Of a stretch of 64,000 nucleotides of DNA, positions 44,609-54,350 are shown piece after piece. The first letter of the stretch is position 1. Every line of letters starts with the position of its first letter. Made by a program: the position numbers and the translations under genes. Origin of the DNA: Falciphora oryzae (lineage: Eukaryota > Ascomycota > Sordariomycetes > Magnaporthales > Magnaporthaceae). Location of the stretch: NCBI GenBank assembly GCA_000733355.1, contig JNVV01000028.1, positions 424,239-488,238 on the forward strand, read 5' to 3'. Below the pieces are notes generated by a model. The model was not told where the DNA came from and made no database searches. It saw nothing but the letters and a program-made list of their open reading frames with translations.

Positions 44609-45407
44609 AGAAAAGTGCTGGGTCTTTTTGGTTCGTGTTGGAGCATGCACGCCGCGGTCGGTGGTCTGCCTGTCGATTGTTCTTCTCTTATACATTCAAC
44701 CAGCCGGCGTTAGTTTGTTTCAGGGACGAGATGTAGAAACACATTGACCAAACGAAGAAGGCTATAATGCGGGACTGGCGAGAGGGAGGGATGCCTGTCG
44801 AAGCCCTTGCCCTAGTTGCTGCCTAAGCAGGGCGCGGGATGTGCCAGCGGTGGTTGACGACATGCGTGGAGCAGAGCTTGGGGCGCTCACTGGTGGCCGA
44901 GCGGTGTTGGATTTAAGCGTCGGCTGGGTGGGACTAGAAACGGGGCCATGTTGGGGATGGGGACAAGGTGTCCGAGGCCTGTCTTTTGAGGACACAAAAT
45001 GGGCACATTCACGCAGATTTACGCTAGAGTTATAGAAGCAAAGAGAAGTGAGAGAGAGAAATGTGCGCATCCGAGCCAGACGTCGCTGTTGACCGCCTCT
45101 GCTCGCACGCACTCATCAAGCAAGAAAAGTACGAAACATTAATGGAGTGGAAAGGGTGGGGGATGGAAAATGGGTGGCTGCCCGCATCCTTGTGGCGTGT
45201 GCTGGTTCGGCCGAGAGCAAGGGACTGACTGGCACATGTTCCATGCACTAAAATTCCTTCCACAGGACCGGGTGTGCACGTATTTTTATTTTTATTTTTA
45301 TTTTCTTTTACCACAGGGACGTCTGTTCGCTTCTCACATGGACCGGGTCATGAGGCTGGAACCGTCCGCTTTGACGGGACAAGGGAGAAAAGCTAGCGTC
45401 CATTTGA

Positions 45408-45447
<40 letters not shown>

Positions 45448-47243
45448 AACATCGGCGAGTGGCGGGGCGGCTGGCTGGCGAGACAGGTTTTGAACGCCTG
45501 TAGACAAAAACGATAATGTACTGAGTAGAGGCACCTTGTCGTCGACATCTGAGCTCTCGTCTGTCACCCAAGGGCCACTGACGTCAGAGTCCATGCTAGT
45601 TAGTACGCTGGCCGGGAAAGGTGGTCAGGGGGTGTGTTTGGGACAGGAGGGTTGGCCGGTGTTTTCCAGGAGCAGGACAAACGGCCTCCCCCCCCAGGCA
45701 TCGCCATCGTCACCAAAACGTGCCACAGCCAGACGATGCACATTGTTGGAAACAGCGTATCTCCTCAGGGTTGGGATTTCCGGTTTGGGTCACGTGACCC
45801 ACCCTACGAGGTGGAACATCGTCAACCGCGCCGCGACCGTGTCCCGCTAATCAACCAATCAATCAAGTCTGCACGCATTCTTCACCAGTTTCAACACACA
45901 TCAATATCTCTACAGCCGGTATCGGCCCCTGGCGCATAACCCGGACAACCAAATGGGGATAAAGGAAAAGGGTAGAATTTTCGAAACCTACCCAGCGTCG
46001 ATACCCTCAACCTCGGCAACCAGCTGCTCCCGGCCGACAGGCCTGGCGTCCAGCTGCTTGACGAGCTTGTTGACACGGCCGGGAGCCTGACCGGCGGAGT
46101 GCTGGCTCCCTCCCCCTCCGCCGCCTCCGCCTCTGTGTGGGCTCGTTCCGCGACGATGGGCCGGGCCCGAAGCGGCACCGCGCAGGTTGTCGCCGCCGCA
46201 AGCCGCCGACAGGGACGGCCGTGCTAGCGCCAGGCTGTCTCGTTCTCTTTTATGGGGAGATAGATGGATTGGTCAAGTGTCTATCTATCTACTCCGGTCT
46301 GGGCAGGTAGGCAAGGCTTTGGGCAAGCCGTGGAGCGGGCTGGGGTTTGGATGGCTGTTTCCCTCCCTGCAGGGCTGAACTCCGCCTCTGCGCCGTCTGA
46401 TGCATCGGCGGCTGATTCTGCCATGCTGGCCAGCGGGTCCCGCTAACCCGTCAGAGATGGCGGGAAGAGGGAAATGTCGGTCCTGCGGGGGTCACCCCTG
46501 CATCTCCCACGCGAACCATGACGTGCTATGTCAAATCTGGCCCGCGGCGGAAGCACAGGACGACTTTCCCGGATCTCTCCCTCCCTCATCACGACCGACC
46601 GCCACGCTCTCTCTCTCTACACCAAGGTCTGGCCAACTTCGTCTGCCTTGCGTCCAGCGCTCCTTTCCACCAATGAAGGGTGGTAGGAGGCGCAGAACGC
46701 CATGGAGAACAAACGCCCTTGCTCCGCACGCGGGCCTGCGCGCCCAGCAGGCTGCCTGGTCGCGGCGTCGCTCGTTTTTTGGTACGTTTTTTTTGGCCGT
46801 TTGTATCAGATATCACCACCTTGTTGCTTTTTTCTTTGGAAGCCACATTTCGTTTAACCAGGCTGGACAGGCGCTGTTGCGCTTGGCAAGTTGGTGAACA
46901 AAGAAAACACGGGCACGCCGATGCAGCCTCCTAATTTCAGCAGCCATCTGTTTCTCCCTCCCCTGGGACAGCTGATATAGTGCGCCGAGCTCATTGTGCC
47001 TGACGACGACGTGGCAATGGGAGCCCAAAGGTCCAGTCGCGTTCGCTATTTCCTTTTAAGCGCCAGGCATCCCCCCTCCGCCCATCTTCGACCCTCCTCC
47101 TTTTCCCACCAAAGTCCAGCAGACGCACCTTTCAGTCCTCCCTGCGATCCGGACAACATCCTCAAAGCTCTCAAGTCACCCACAAGCCCCAACTTGCAAT
47201 ATCAACTTCGCTCCATCACACATCCGGCCTCCACCCAGCAAAC
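44609..47243. other. intergenic, with A36 tract and an exon-like open segment
   Basis: Contains 36 consecutive A at 45409-45444 and TTTTA repeats near 45282-45310. On the minus strand, 46262 down to 45988 is open and reads as a plausible exon (see findings), but no start codon is available in frame. No complete gene can be supported. Confidence 0.4.
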
Positions 47244-47567
47244 ATGGGCGCTACCTGCACCAATGAGAGCTGCCACTTCGACAACATGACCGACGCAGAG
47301 GTCTGCCATGGTTGCGGATCCCTCACGGGGCTCGGCGCCGGGAAGCTCCAGCCCACCTTCACTCAGATCATCGCCTTGGTCCGCCAGCGTGCCAGTACCG
47401 GCGCCGACCCTAACAGCGTCGGTGCCATTGAGCAGATCTTCAACCTGGTCATCCCCGGCGCCTGGGGCGACGCCGCTAAGAAACACATCGGCATCGACAA
47501 CAACGCCATGTCCCAGGAGGACTTCCTGCGAGCCCTTACCCAGGTCCTCCAGCCCCACCTCGGCTAG
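47244..47567 (+). CDS. small putative zinc-binding protein (107 residues)
   Basis: A single exon from ATG 47244 to TAG 47565-47567. The N-terminus has four Cys spaced as CTNESC (5, 10) and CHGCG (21, 24), suggesting one zinc site of ribbon or knuckle type. The rest is a predicted helical domain (PTFTQIIALVRQRASTGADP; AIEQIFNLVIPGAWGDAAKK; SQEDFLRALTQVLQPHLG). No signal peptide or membrane helix. The leader is C-rich with CAAACATGG context. The compact layout and clear codon bias make it a likely real gene. I do not recognise the family. Confidence 0.6.
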   Translation: MGATCTNESCHFDNMTDAEVCHGCGSLTGLGAGKLQPTFTQIIALVRQRASTGADPNSVGAIEQIFNLVIPGAWGDAAKKHIGIDNNAMSQEDFLRALTQVLQPHLG

Positions 47568-48150
47568 GTCGAAGCCGAGCCGGAGGCCACAGTCGAAGCC
47601 TGCACCCCCCATTGTGCGCACCGGCAAGACTGCACACGGGACACAGTCCGGAACGTCGGGGCTGCTGGGCCGACCACTGCTCCCGCCCCGCGCCCATCCC
47701 GACGCCTCTCCGCAATGCCGACCGCTCGAACCCTTCCCGTTCGCCAACCTCGTCATCAGCTGCATCTCGGCGGCCAAGAGAGAAGTTAGAGATGGCACCG
47801 GGGGGCCCTTTGCATGGAACCACTTCTCGACAATGAGGGCAGGATTGGTTGGGAAAAGAAGTTGTACTCTGGAGTGAGGGAGGCTGCATCGCCCACTGGC
47901 GGCCTGGCCTAGACCCGATATGACCTTTTTGCTTTTCTTTTTTTCCATATTCCCACAGCTCCTCTGCATCCTTGGTGGAGACCATGTGCCAATTAGCTGC
48001 CAATTAGCTGCCAATTAGCTGCCAATTCCTTTGTATAACCCGTGGGCGACGCCCACGCCTGTACATTATTGCTACCAAAACCACCTTGGACATCCCCTAT
48101 TCCCCATCCCCTATCCCCCATCCCCTCAACATTAGTTGCCTCTTGACTCT
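47568..48150. other. intergenic between convergent genes
   Basis: Holds the 11-bp tandem repeat (47989-48027) and a CCCCTAT/CCCCAT stretch near 48090-48125; both probably lie in 3' UTRs. Confidence 0.45.
47989..48027. repeat. 11-bp tandem repeat CCAATTAGCTG, 3.5 copies
   Basis: Perfect units start at 47989, 48000 and 48011, with a partial fourth (CCAATT) at 48022. Each unit contains the palindromic core AATTAGCTAATT only imperfectly. Confidence 0.95.
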
Positions 48151-49203
48151 TCAATCATCTTCCAGGATTGAGCGGATCCGCCGCTTCTCCTCCCAGATTC
48201 CAAAGTAGCACGAAAACCCGGCCGCTTCCCAGTCGATGATGGCGGCGACCTTGTTGTCTTTGTCAACCAATACGTTGACCTCCCACAGATCTCCGTGGAC
48301 GAACCACAGGTCCTCAGGCTCCCTGAGACGACCATCATACCGTGTGTCGACTTCATGCTTCGAGGCTCGATACTGGTCACGATTTCGGTCCCCGCCGTCG
48401 ACGCCAGAAGGCAGGCCGTGTTTCGTAAAGGCCTTCAGCTCTGAGAAAATATCGCTCAAGCGCGCATGCGCGGCTATTTTCTGTGCTTCGGTCATGAGGG
48501 GCTTCTGGTGGGAAAGAGTATGGCCGTGGATGTAGCGCAGAAACAGAAAGTAGCGCCCGTGGGACTCGTGGTGGTGGAGGACTTGGTGGAAATCGAAGCT
48601 GAAGGACTCCTTCCTCTCGGCCAGCCACGCGAGGGTGACGTGCTCGCGCGTCGCGTTGGGCCACCAGAGATCGACAATCTTGGCCTTGAGGGCCGCCTCG
48701 CCGATGCGGAACACGGCCCTCTGGTTGGCGGTGTCGTGTATCTTTTCGAACCGCCCCTCGCGCACGGGGCGGGACCAGGGCAGCGGCTGGGGCGCGTCCT
48801 CGAGGGTGTAGTAGCCCTTGTCACGCTCGCCGCCGGGCCAGGACGTCGCGCCGGCCGGCGGAGACTCGGCAAGGGGGTGGTGGGTAAGGAGGAGGCGCCC
48901 GCCGATAATCCACTGCGTGGGCGTCTCGACGACCTCGGTGGGGTGCCTCAAGACCTCGCGGATGCAGTCCCTGATGGGGAGCTTCTTGATGCTCTCCTCC
49001 AGGGTACGCCAGCACGCCGGGAAGATGGGTGTGGGGTACATCTCCTCCAGCTCGGCCGCGGTGGGCGGAGGGTACACCTCCTCCGGCTCGGCCGCGGTGG
49101 GCGGAGGGTACACCTCCTCCGGCTCGGTCGCGGTGGGCGGAGGGTACACCTCCTCCGGCTCGGCCGCGGTGGGCGCGGGGTTCATGTCAGCCTGCTGGGA
49201 CAT
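48151..49203 (-). CDS. APH-like phosphotransferase/kinase-fold protein
   Basis: One exon of 350 residues. After a repetitive N-terminus comes an APH/choline-kinase-like fold of the fungal type: RAVFRIGEAALKAKIVDLWW, REHVTLAWLAE, FLRYIHGHTLS, then the catalytic block WFVHGDLWEVNVLVD (HGD-x4-N) and AAIIDWEAAGFSCYFG (metal-binding Asp). The C-terminus stops about 20 residues after that block, somewhat early. The N-terminal 60 residues hold four copies of a 12-residue unit EPEEVYPPPTAA, encoded by a 36-bp minisatellite. Such kinase-like proteins are abundant in filamentous fungi; substrates are unknown. ATG at 49203 is the only candidate before the repeats. Confidence 0.8.
   Translation of the reverse strand: MSQQADMNPAPTAAEPEEVYPPPTATEPEEVYPPPTAAEPEEVYPPPTAAELEEMYPTPIFPACWRTLEESIKKLPIRDCIREVLRHPTEVVETPTQWIIGGRLLLTHHPLAESPPAGATSWPGGERDKGYYTLEDAPQPLPWSRPVREGRFEKIHDTANQRAVFRIGEAALKAKIVDLWWPNATREHVTLAWLAERKESFSFDFHQVLHHHESHGRYFLFLRYIHGHTLSHQKPLMTEAQKIAAHARLSDIFSELKAFTKHGLPSGVDGGDRNRDQYRASKHEVDTRYDGRLREPEDLWFVHGDLWEVNVLVDKDNKVAAIIDWEAAGFSCYFGIWEEKRRIRSILEDD
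49044..49185 (-). repeat. coding 36-bp minisatellite (EPEEVYPPPTAA units)
   Basis: Three nearly identical 36-bp units plus a diverged fourth encode the N-terminus of the APH-like protein. The repeats keep the frame, so copy-number changes would alter only length. Confidence 0.85.
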
Positions 49204-50379
49204 GGCGGGCGCGGATGCTGATGGCGGCGCGGAGTCTTAGGAGCAGTCTGTCGCTAGGGCTCAGGAGAAGGCAAGAGGGCCGAGTGGTGGAAAACCTTGA
49301 AGAATATTTGGAGAGCAGAGAAGTTGGTTAGTTTGAATGAAGGCCAGGGGGCGGAGTGATGATCAGGATGAACTGAGCAAACCCCTCTGAGGGCCCTGTG
49401 GTGCTCTATTTATACTCCTCGGTGGGCACAGTCCCAAGCCTTCACATTGCTCGCTCCCCCGTCCCCTTCTTCTTTGTCCACGATGTATCTTGTTCCAACG
49501 GGTTTATTGATCCCTTTGACAGTTTTGTCGCCGATGTGGTGTGAGGACGCCTCCTGGAACGTGTGAAGGGTAATCCTCGCAAAGGCAAGCATTGGCGTAT
49601 GGTCACCTTCAGGTCCCAGGTTCGGCTCCGGTGGCGCTTTCATCCCTTCGGGTCGCTTGGAAAACGGAACGAGGCTGCTTTGTCCCCAAACTCACCGGAC
49701 CCTCCTCCAACCCTCGATAAAGGCCAAGCAGAGAACTCGGGTTTTTGAGAGGAAGAGGCACAATGCCCTGAAAGAGACATGCCTCCGTCCCTCCCTAAGA
49801 AAATCCACTCGAGCCCTCTTTGAGCTCCATATCATGCCCTTTCACCCTCCGAGCATCTCTTTGACCATCGGCGACACCGAGAATGCTGGGGAAATCGGGC
49901 TGAAAGGAAACAAAAAAAAAGGTCCTGGTAAAGGTGCCTCCTGAGAGAGCTAGAGATTGGACCTTGGTTGTATGCGACGGAAGGCGCTGCGCAAGAGAGA
50001 GATATGCCCATTACAGACCAAAATGGATGCGGGGGGTTCCTCGGCCATGCCGCAGGATGGAAGCCGGCCACACCAATCCGCGAGGTAAAGGATGCGCAGG
50101 GTTGAGGGGGCTGTCCGAGGCGTCATCTGCCTTTTTTTTTTTTTTTTTTTTTTTTTGGAAGAGCGGACTTGGGTATTCCCCTTCAAGGCTCTACGTCTAC
50201 AACCCGCGCATGAGTTGGAAGCCGCCGACCCCGGGACACCAAGGGGTGCAAGGGAGTACGGGCCCGTGACGGGGTGGCTCCATCTGTCTCGTGATTGCGA
50301 TGGGACGGATCCCGAAGCAGCAAAAGTACAGTTTGAGCGGGCGCAGAGCGGCCGGGAGATCGAGGTCGCTTTGGGATCC
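49204..50379. other. intergenic
   Basis: Promoter side of the APH-like gene and 3' side of the decayed paralogue. Contains a T26-type tract near 50131-50156. No gene recognised. Confidence 0.45.
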
Positions 50380-51240
50380 GGCTTGTCCTGACGAGATCGG
50401 AGAACTGATGGAGGAAATAAAGCCTGCGGCGTGCGTCGGCCTCGCTCTCGCAGCTGGCCCTGCTCCTCTCAAACAGCTCCAAGGCGCTGTCGAGCAGGAA
50501 AGACGTAGCGGCTTGCAGACGCGAACCCACCTTTCGATAATATCGGGCATTCCCCCGATTTCGAGCTGGGGCTGATTTATAGCGTTCGAGAAGGGCGCCC
50601 TACCGACGCGGACCGAGTCGTTAGGGAAGGGAACCAGCGGGCCGAAGGGGGAATATACGTCGGCCAGTTGGGCGTTGATCCTGTCGCGCAGGTCCTCGGG
50701 CGTCTCCTTCTTGGAGTCCACCCCGGGCTCGCGCAGCATTTTGCCTTCAACGTACTTTAGGGTTATATAGGAGGCGACTCCGTGCGCGCCTAGCTCCCTG
50801 GAGGTATTGTACGCATGAGCCTTAGGTAGGGGTATCGTAGTGCGGCTTGCAACAAACCTCGCGGTCAAATTGGTTGGAGTTTGCAAAATAAAAGCGCAAG
50901 AATAATCCAGGAAAGAGCGCGAAACCGGCACCGACCGCATCGTAGCGACTTCGGTCTCGACCTTCTCCCACGGCTCAATGGCTAAGCACGGCGCCAGGGG
51001 CACGCGCACGACCCAGCGGTCGCCGTCGGGCCGCCCGGGAGCCGGAAGAAGCGCACCAAGAAGCAGACGTTGTAGCTGCCCCTTTTGAGGCCCCGGAAGA
51101 ACTCGCAGCCGTCACCACCGGGTGCGCCGAAGCGAGGAACAGATCCGGCCCTTGATGGGCTCGATGTACTGCTCTCGCTCCATGTGGATGCGGTCTTCAA
51201 TAATTTCATCCTACATGACCAAACCCTGGCCACTCCTGCT
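50380..51240 (-). pseudogene. decayed APH-like kinase gene
   Basis: The minus strand reads an APH N-lobe in pieces: GCEFFRGLKRGSYNVCFLVR, a frame change near 51035, then DRWVVRVPLAPCLAIEPW, KVETEVATMRS, TTIPLPKAHAYNTS, SYITLKYVEGKML, and after a further frame change QAATSFLLDSALELFERSRA and RRRLYFLHQFSDLV. Upstream, an exon-like start (DRIHMEREQYIEPIKGRIC) ends in TGA. The sequence stops before the catalytic HGD and IDW motifs, so the copy is both frameshifted and truncated. It belongs to a different APH subfamily from the intact gene 1 kb away. Confidence 0.7.
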
Positions 51241-52199
51241 AGATGTAAGGGGGGGTTCGAGGTCAGAAGGTGCCGGATTAAGGGGTTGGTTGGTTTCGCT
51301 ACAGTGCCACAGTGAGGATGGGGGTGACAGTGGCAGAGGCCGGTGGACAGATCACGTGTTTTCGTTTTCAACCACAAGACAACGATAGTCACCTGGCCGA
51401 GCCGTCCTGCCCGTGTATCGAGTAACAAGAGACGCAAACCGCAAGCGGTTCGCCCAAAGGAGCCTTGAGGAACGAAACTTGGACCTGGCAATTTGGAAGT
51501 GCTGGAATTAGATGCCAAAAATCTAAGTTTTGCTGCGTTTGCACGCGTTCGGATGTTACCGTACCAAAGTCGGGATAGCGCACTTTGGTGGCTTAATCTA
51601 GCGTCTGTTCTGAACAAGGTGCACTGGTCACCTGGGTATGCTGAAACGTAATGAAATGTAACGCAAAAATGGATGGAAAAACAACCAAAGATATCGCATG
51701 GTCAGCATCTGGATCAAAATTTTGCGTAGCTCCCCTTTGATTTTCATGTTTAATTTAAAAACATTTTTTTTTTTAAAATTATGGGCAGCTTGTTACAATT
51801 TGTCACAATTCGCTTCGCATTCTATTGTGGAAAGGAGGAGCTGAAATATATCCACGAATTTCTCGCGGTTTCGTATGGAAAAGGGCTAAATTTGATATCT
51901 ATATATCCTAGAGTTCCGTTCGGTTCACCGCGGTCTGCTCCAAATCTGCGTACTTCTTCGGAAAATAGCGGCTGCGATGCGGTCGAAGCCTACTTTCCGA
52001 CGTTAGGGGCCGGGCTAAGTTGAAAAGGGAGTCGCCAGGACGAATGGCGGTCGGTAAAGGAGCTAGGACGGAAGCGGAGTTTGGGAAATTCTCTATATAA
52101 GGGAGGCCGTGTCCTATCTGGGCTAATTTTGGGGGGGTCGTATTACTATCGGATAGATTCGCTGGTTCGTTGGTAGGGTCCGAAATGCGCGGCTTTTTG
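51241..52199. other. AT-rich transition from gene space to transposon block
   Basis: Base composition drops in GC from about 51,600 onward, with T-runs near 51,762. Short frames only; no gene recognised. Confidence 0.45.
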
Positions 52200-52998
52200 G
52201 AGGGAGTAAACGGGCCCGCTCGGCCCTCCTAACGACTCAATCGCTTGGACGGTGGAGTTGGAGTCAAAGTCGATGCGGCCGCGGCCGAGGGAGGTCTTAG
52301 CAGGTACGTCAAATCGAGGACGCGAAAGGCTAAACGATTCGTATAAGCAGTGCGGCCAGCGATCTTCGCGGTAACGGTAAAGAAGGCGCCCGACGGCGGC
52401 GTTTTAACCTTCTGCCAGCGTCTGGTGTTTTCCAAAAAACAAACTACAAAGAACTGCACCGGAGCGGCCTTTAAAGCGTTATAAACGGATATTTCGACGG
52501 TGAAATGCCGGGGTCCCGAAAGCTTAGGACAGCTATCGTCGCCAGTGCAAACCGAGCCGATAACGGTCACCATAAGGCACCATTATTCTAGCAAATGGCG
52601 GCGGTACTCGTCGAAATCGGCTACATCTCCTAAATGCCTAAATCGGTTAGCCGAATCGAGGTCGCAGCGGGTGGATGGACGTGCCTTATTAAGCTCAATG
52701 CCTAAATACTGATTTCCAAATCACCGTTTGCGGAAAGGACGGTCGAAAAGCGGCCGTCGGCATAAAAGAAGGTGTTGGGAAAGTATAGGTCTCGTTCGTC
52801 CCGCGTTATATAGGCGTGGATACGGGAGCGAATCGGCTCGGTAATAATATCAGGACTATCGAAGCCGTTTTCGTCGAAAATGTTAATATCCGCGCGGATT
52901 TCGACGTGATTTGGAGCGTCCCGAATTGAATCGTTTGTAATAGCGTCGACGAAATCACGCAAGTGGATAACGCTCGAAAATGTTAGTTGTTTAAACAT
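52200..52998 (-). pseudogene. degenerate ORF pair of unknown family, possible OB-fold
   Basis: An ATG at 52998 opens a frame (FKQLTFSSVIHLRDFVDAI; NHVEIRADINIFDENGFDS) ending near 52702. The protein appears to continue in another frame (QYLGIELNKARPSTRCDLDS), meets TAA near 52580, and then reads VTVIGSVCTGDDSCPKLSG, HFTVEISVYNALKAAPVQFF and RTAYTNRLAFRVLDLTYL down to 52229. The alternation of short beta-like segments in the last part suggests an OB-type barrel, which would fit an accessory protein of a rolling-circle transposon; this is a guess. It lies in transposon-like DNA and is broken. Confidence 0.35.
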
Positions 52999-53877
52999 TG
53001 TCAAAGGCGCTAATCGGAAGCGTTTCGTATGTAACGCTCGTGGGAAGCACACCGCGTAGGTAAAATGCCTAGTAGGTTAAATTTATCCTCTCCTCGAATC
53101 TAGCGAATAGGTGCTCCCGTAAATAAACGAAAACCTAAGCATAGCTATATAAATCAGGTAGGGTGCACAAACGACTAAATTAGCTACCGCCCGGGTGACC
53201 CGACCATACGAACAAGCGGGGAAACAAACTAACGAGTGCTAAAACGAAATAATGGACGGATGGACAAAGGAACGTGGTTACGTTTAAAGTTTAAAACTGA
53301 AGCGATTGGCTTGCGAAGCGATGTGGCTAAGTTAGCCGGGGAGCGACCGGTGCCCCGGGGCAGGGGCTAGCTGCCGGCCGGCGGTTGGACCCTGCGTCCA
53401 TGAACTACGGGGCTTAGGCAAGCCTACCTCAAACGGGGAGGCTGTCCGTAATCACGGTTCCGGGGGTACAGGCACGGCTTCCAGCAGCCTACTTTACGGC
53501 GATAAACAAAATATGTGTAAAGCCCCATTTCAGTTGTACAAAATAGTAAATTCTACCTTTTACGCCTTTTTAGCATCCAAAGCACTTTCGATAAGCGTAG
53601 AAAACATAGTAGCTAATCCGGATCCAACTATAAAAGGCCCACCTATGGACCGGATGCATAAAAATAACGATACGGAGTAACGGTACCCGGCCAAACACAC
53701 TACACGAGCTGCCCAAACCAGCCTTACACTACGGCCGAGCCAGGGGTAAGCTAAAGGTAAGCCAGGGGTAGGCCAGGGGTTAGGGTCAGCTAAAGTCAAT
53801 TAAAGCTAGCTAAGGCCTTTTAATCATATAGCTTTCCATACCTTAATCATATGGCCTTAATTTTAGTCGTATGGCTT
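52999..53877. other. repeat-like DNA with a GC-rich island
   Basis: Between 53,330 and 53,500 a GC-rich patch with palindromes (GCCCCGGGGC; GCCGGCCGGC) sits in otherwise AT-rich sequence. Next to the LTR, GGTAAGC/GGGGTAGGCC and ATCATATGGCC-like units recur imperfectly. No gene seen. Confidence 0.4.
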
Positions 53878-54172
53878 TGTAACAAGGAGTTAAAGACGGC
53901 TTGGAGAAAGAATCTCTAGATTGCAGATAATTTTTCTATGGGCTCAAGAGATGCTTGAGGAGGAAGGAATCTTTCGTGAAGGATATAAGAGATGGCAGGG
54001 TTTATATAGACCCTTTGTGATCCGTGCGAAGTATCGAGTACATGATTTACACTGCCTTCCGACCTTTACCGCTTGGCTTTAGGGCCGTTGACCGCCTATG
54101 CGGGTCTTCGACCTTCCGTGAGGCCGACTCGTGATGCCGATTAGTTAGGTCCACGGGTTCTTCCGTGTGACA
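53878..54172 (-). repeat. LTR (3' LTR of the chromovirus)
   Basis: Starts TGTAACA and ends GTGACA on the plus strand. It differs from the LTR at 60870 at about 15 positions, all of them transitions. Confidence 0.95.
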
Positions 54173-54189
54173 CTATCCTCCTTTTTTTA
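54173..54189 (-). other. polypurine tract
   Basis: On the element's sense strand AAAAAAAGGAGGATAG lies directly before the 3' LTR, as expected for the plus-strand primer. Confidence 0.7.
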
Positions 54190-54350
54190 GGGCGCGTTTC
54201 GAGACCTTCCGAGGCCCGCTTAAGGGATGCGGCCGTGCCTATGTTTTGTGGTACGCGGGGGTTCCTAGGTTTGTCGGGGTTAAGCCGATGAAAAGCAATA
54301 ACGTGTTGTTTAGATCCGTCGGTATCGAAATGCTCCTAAGGTTCCTACGT

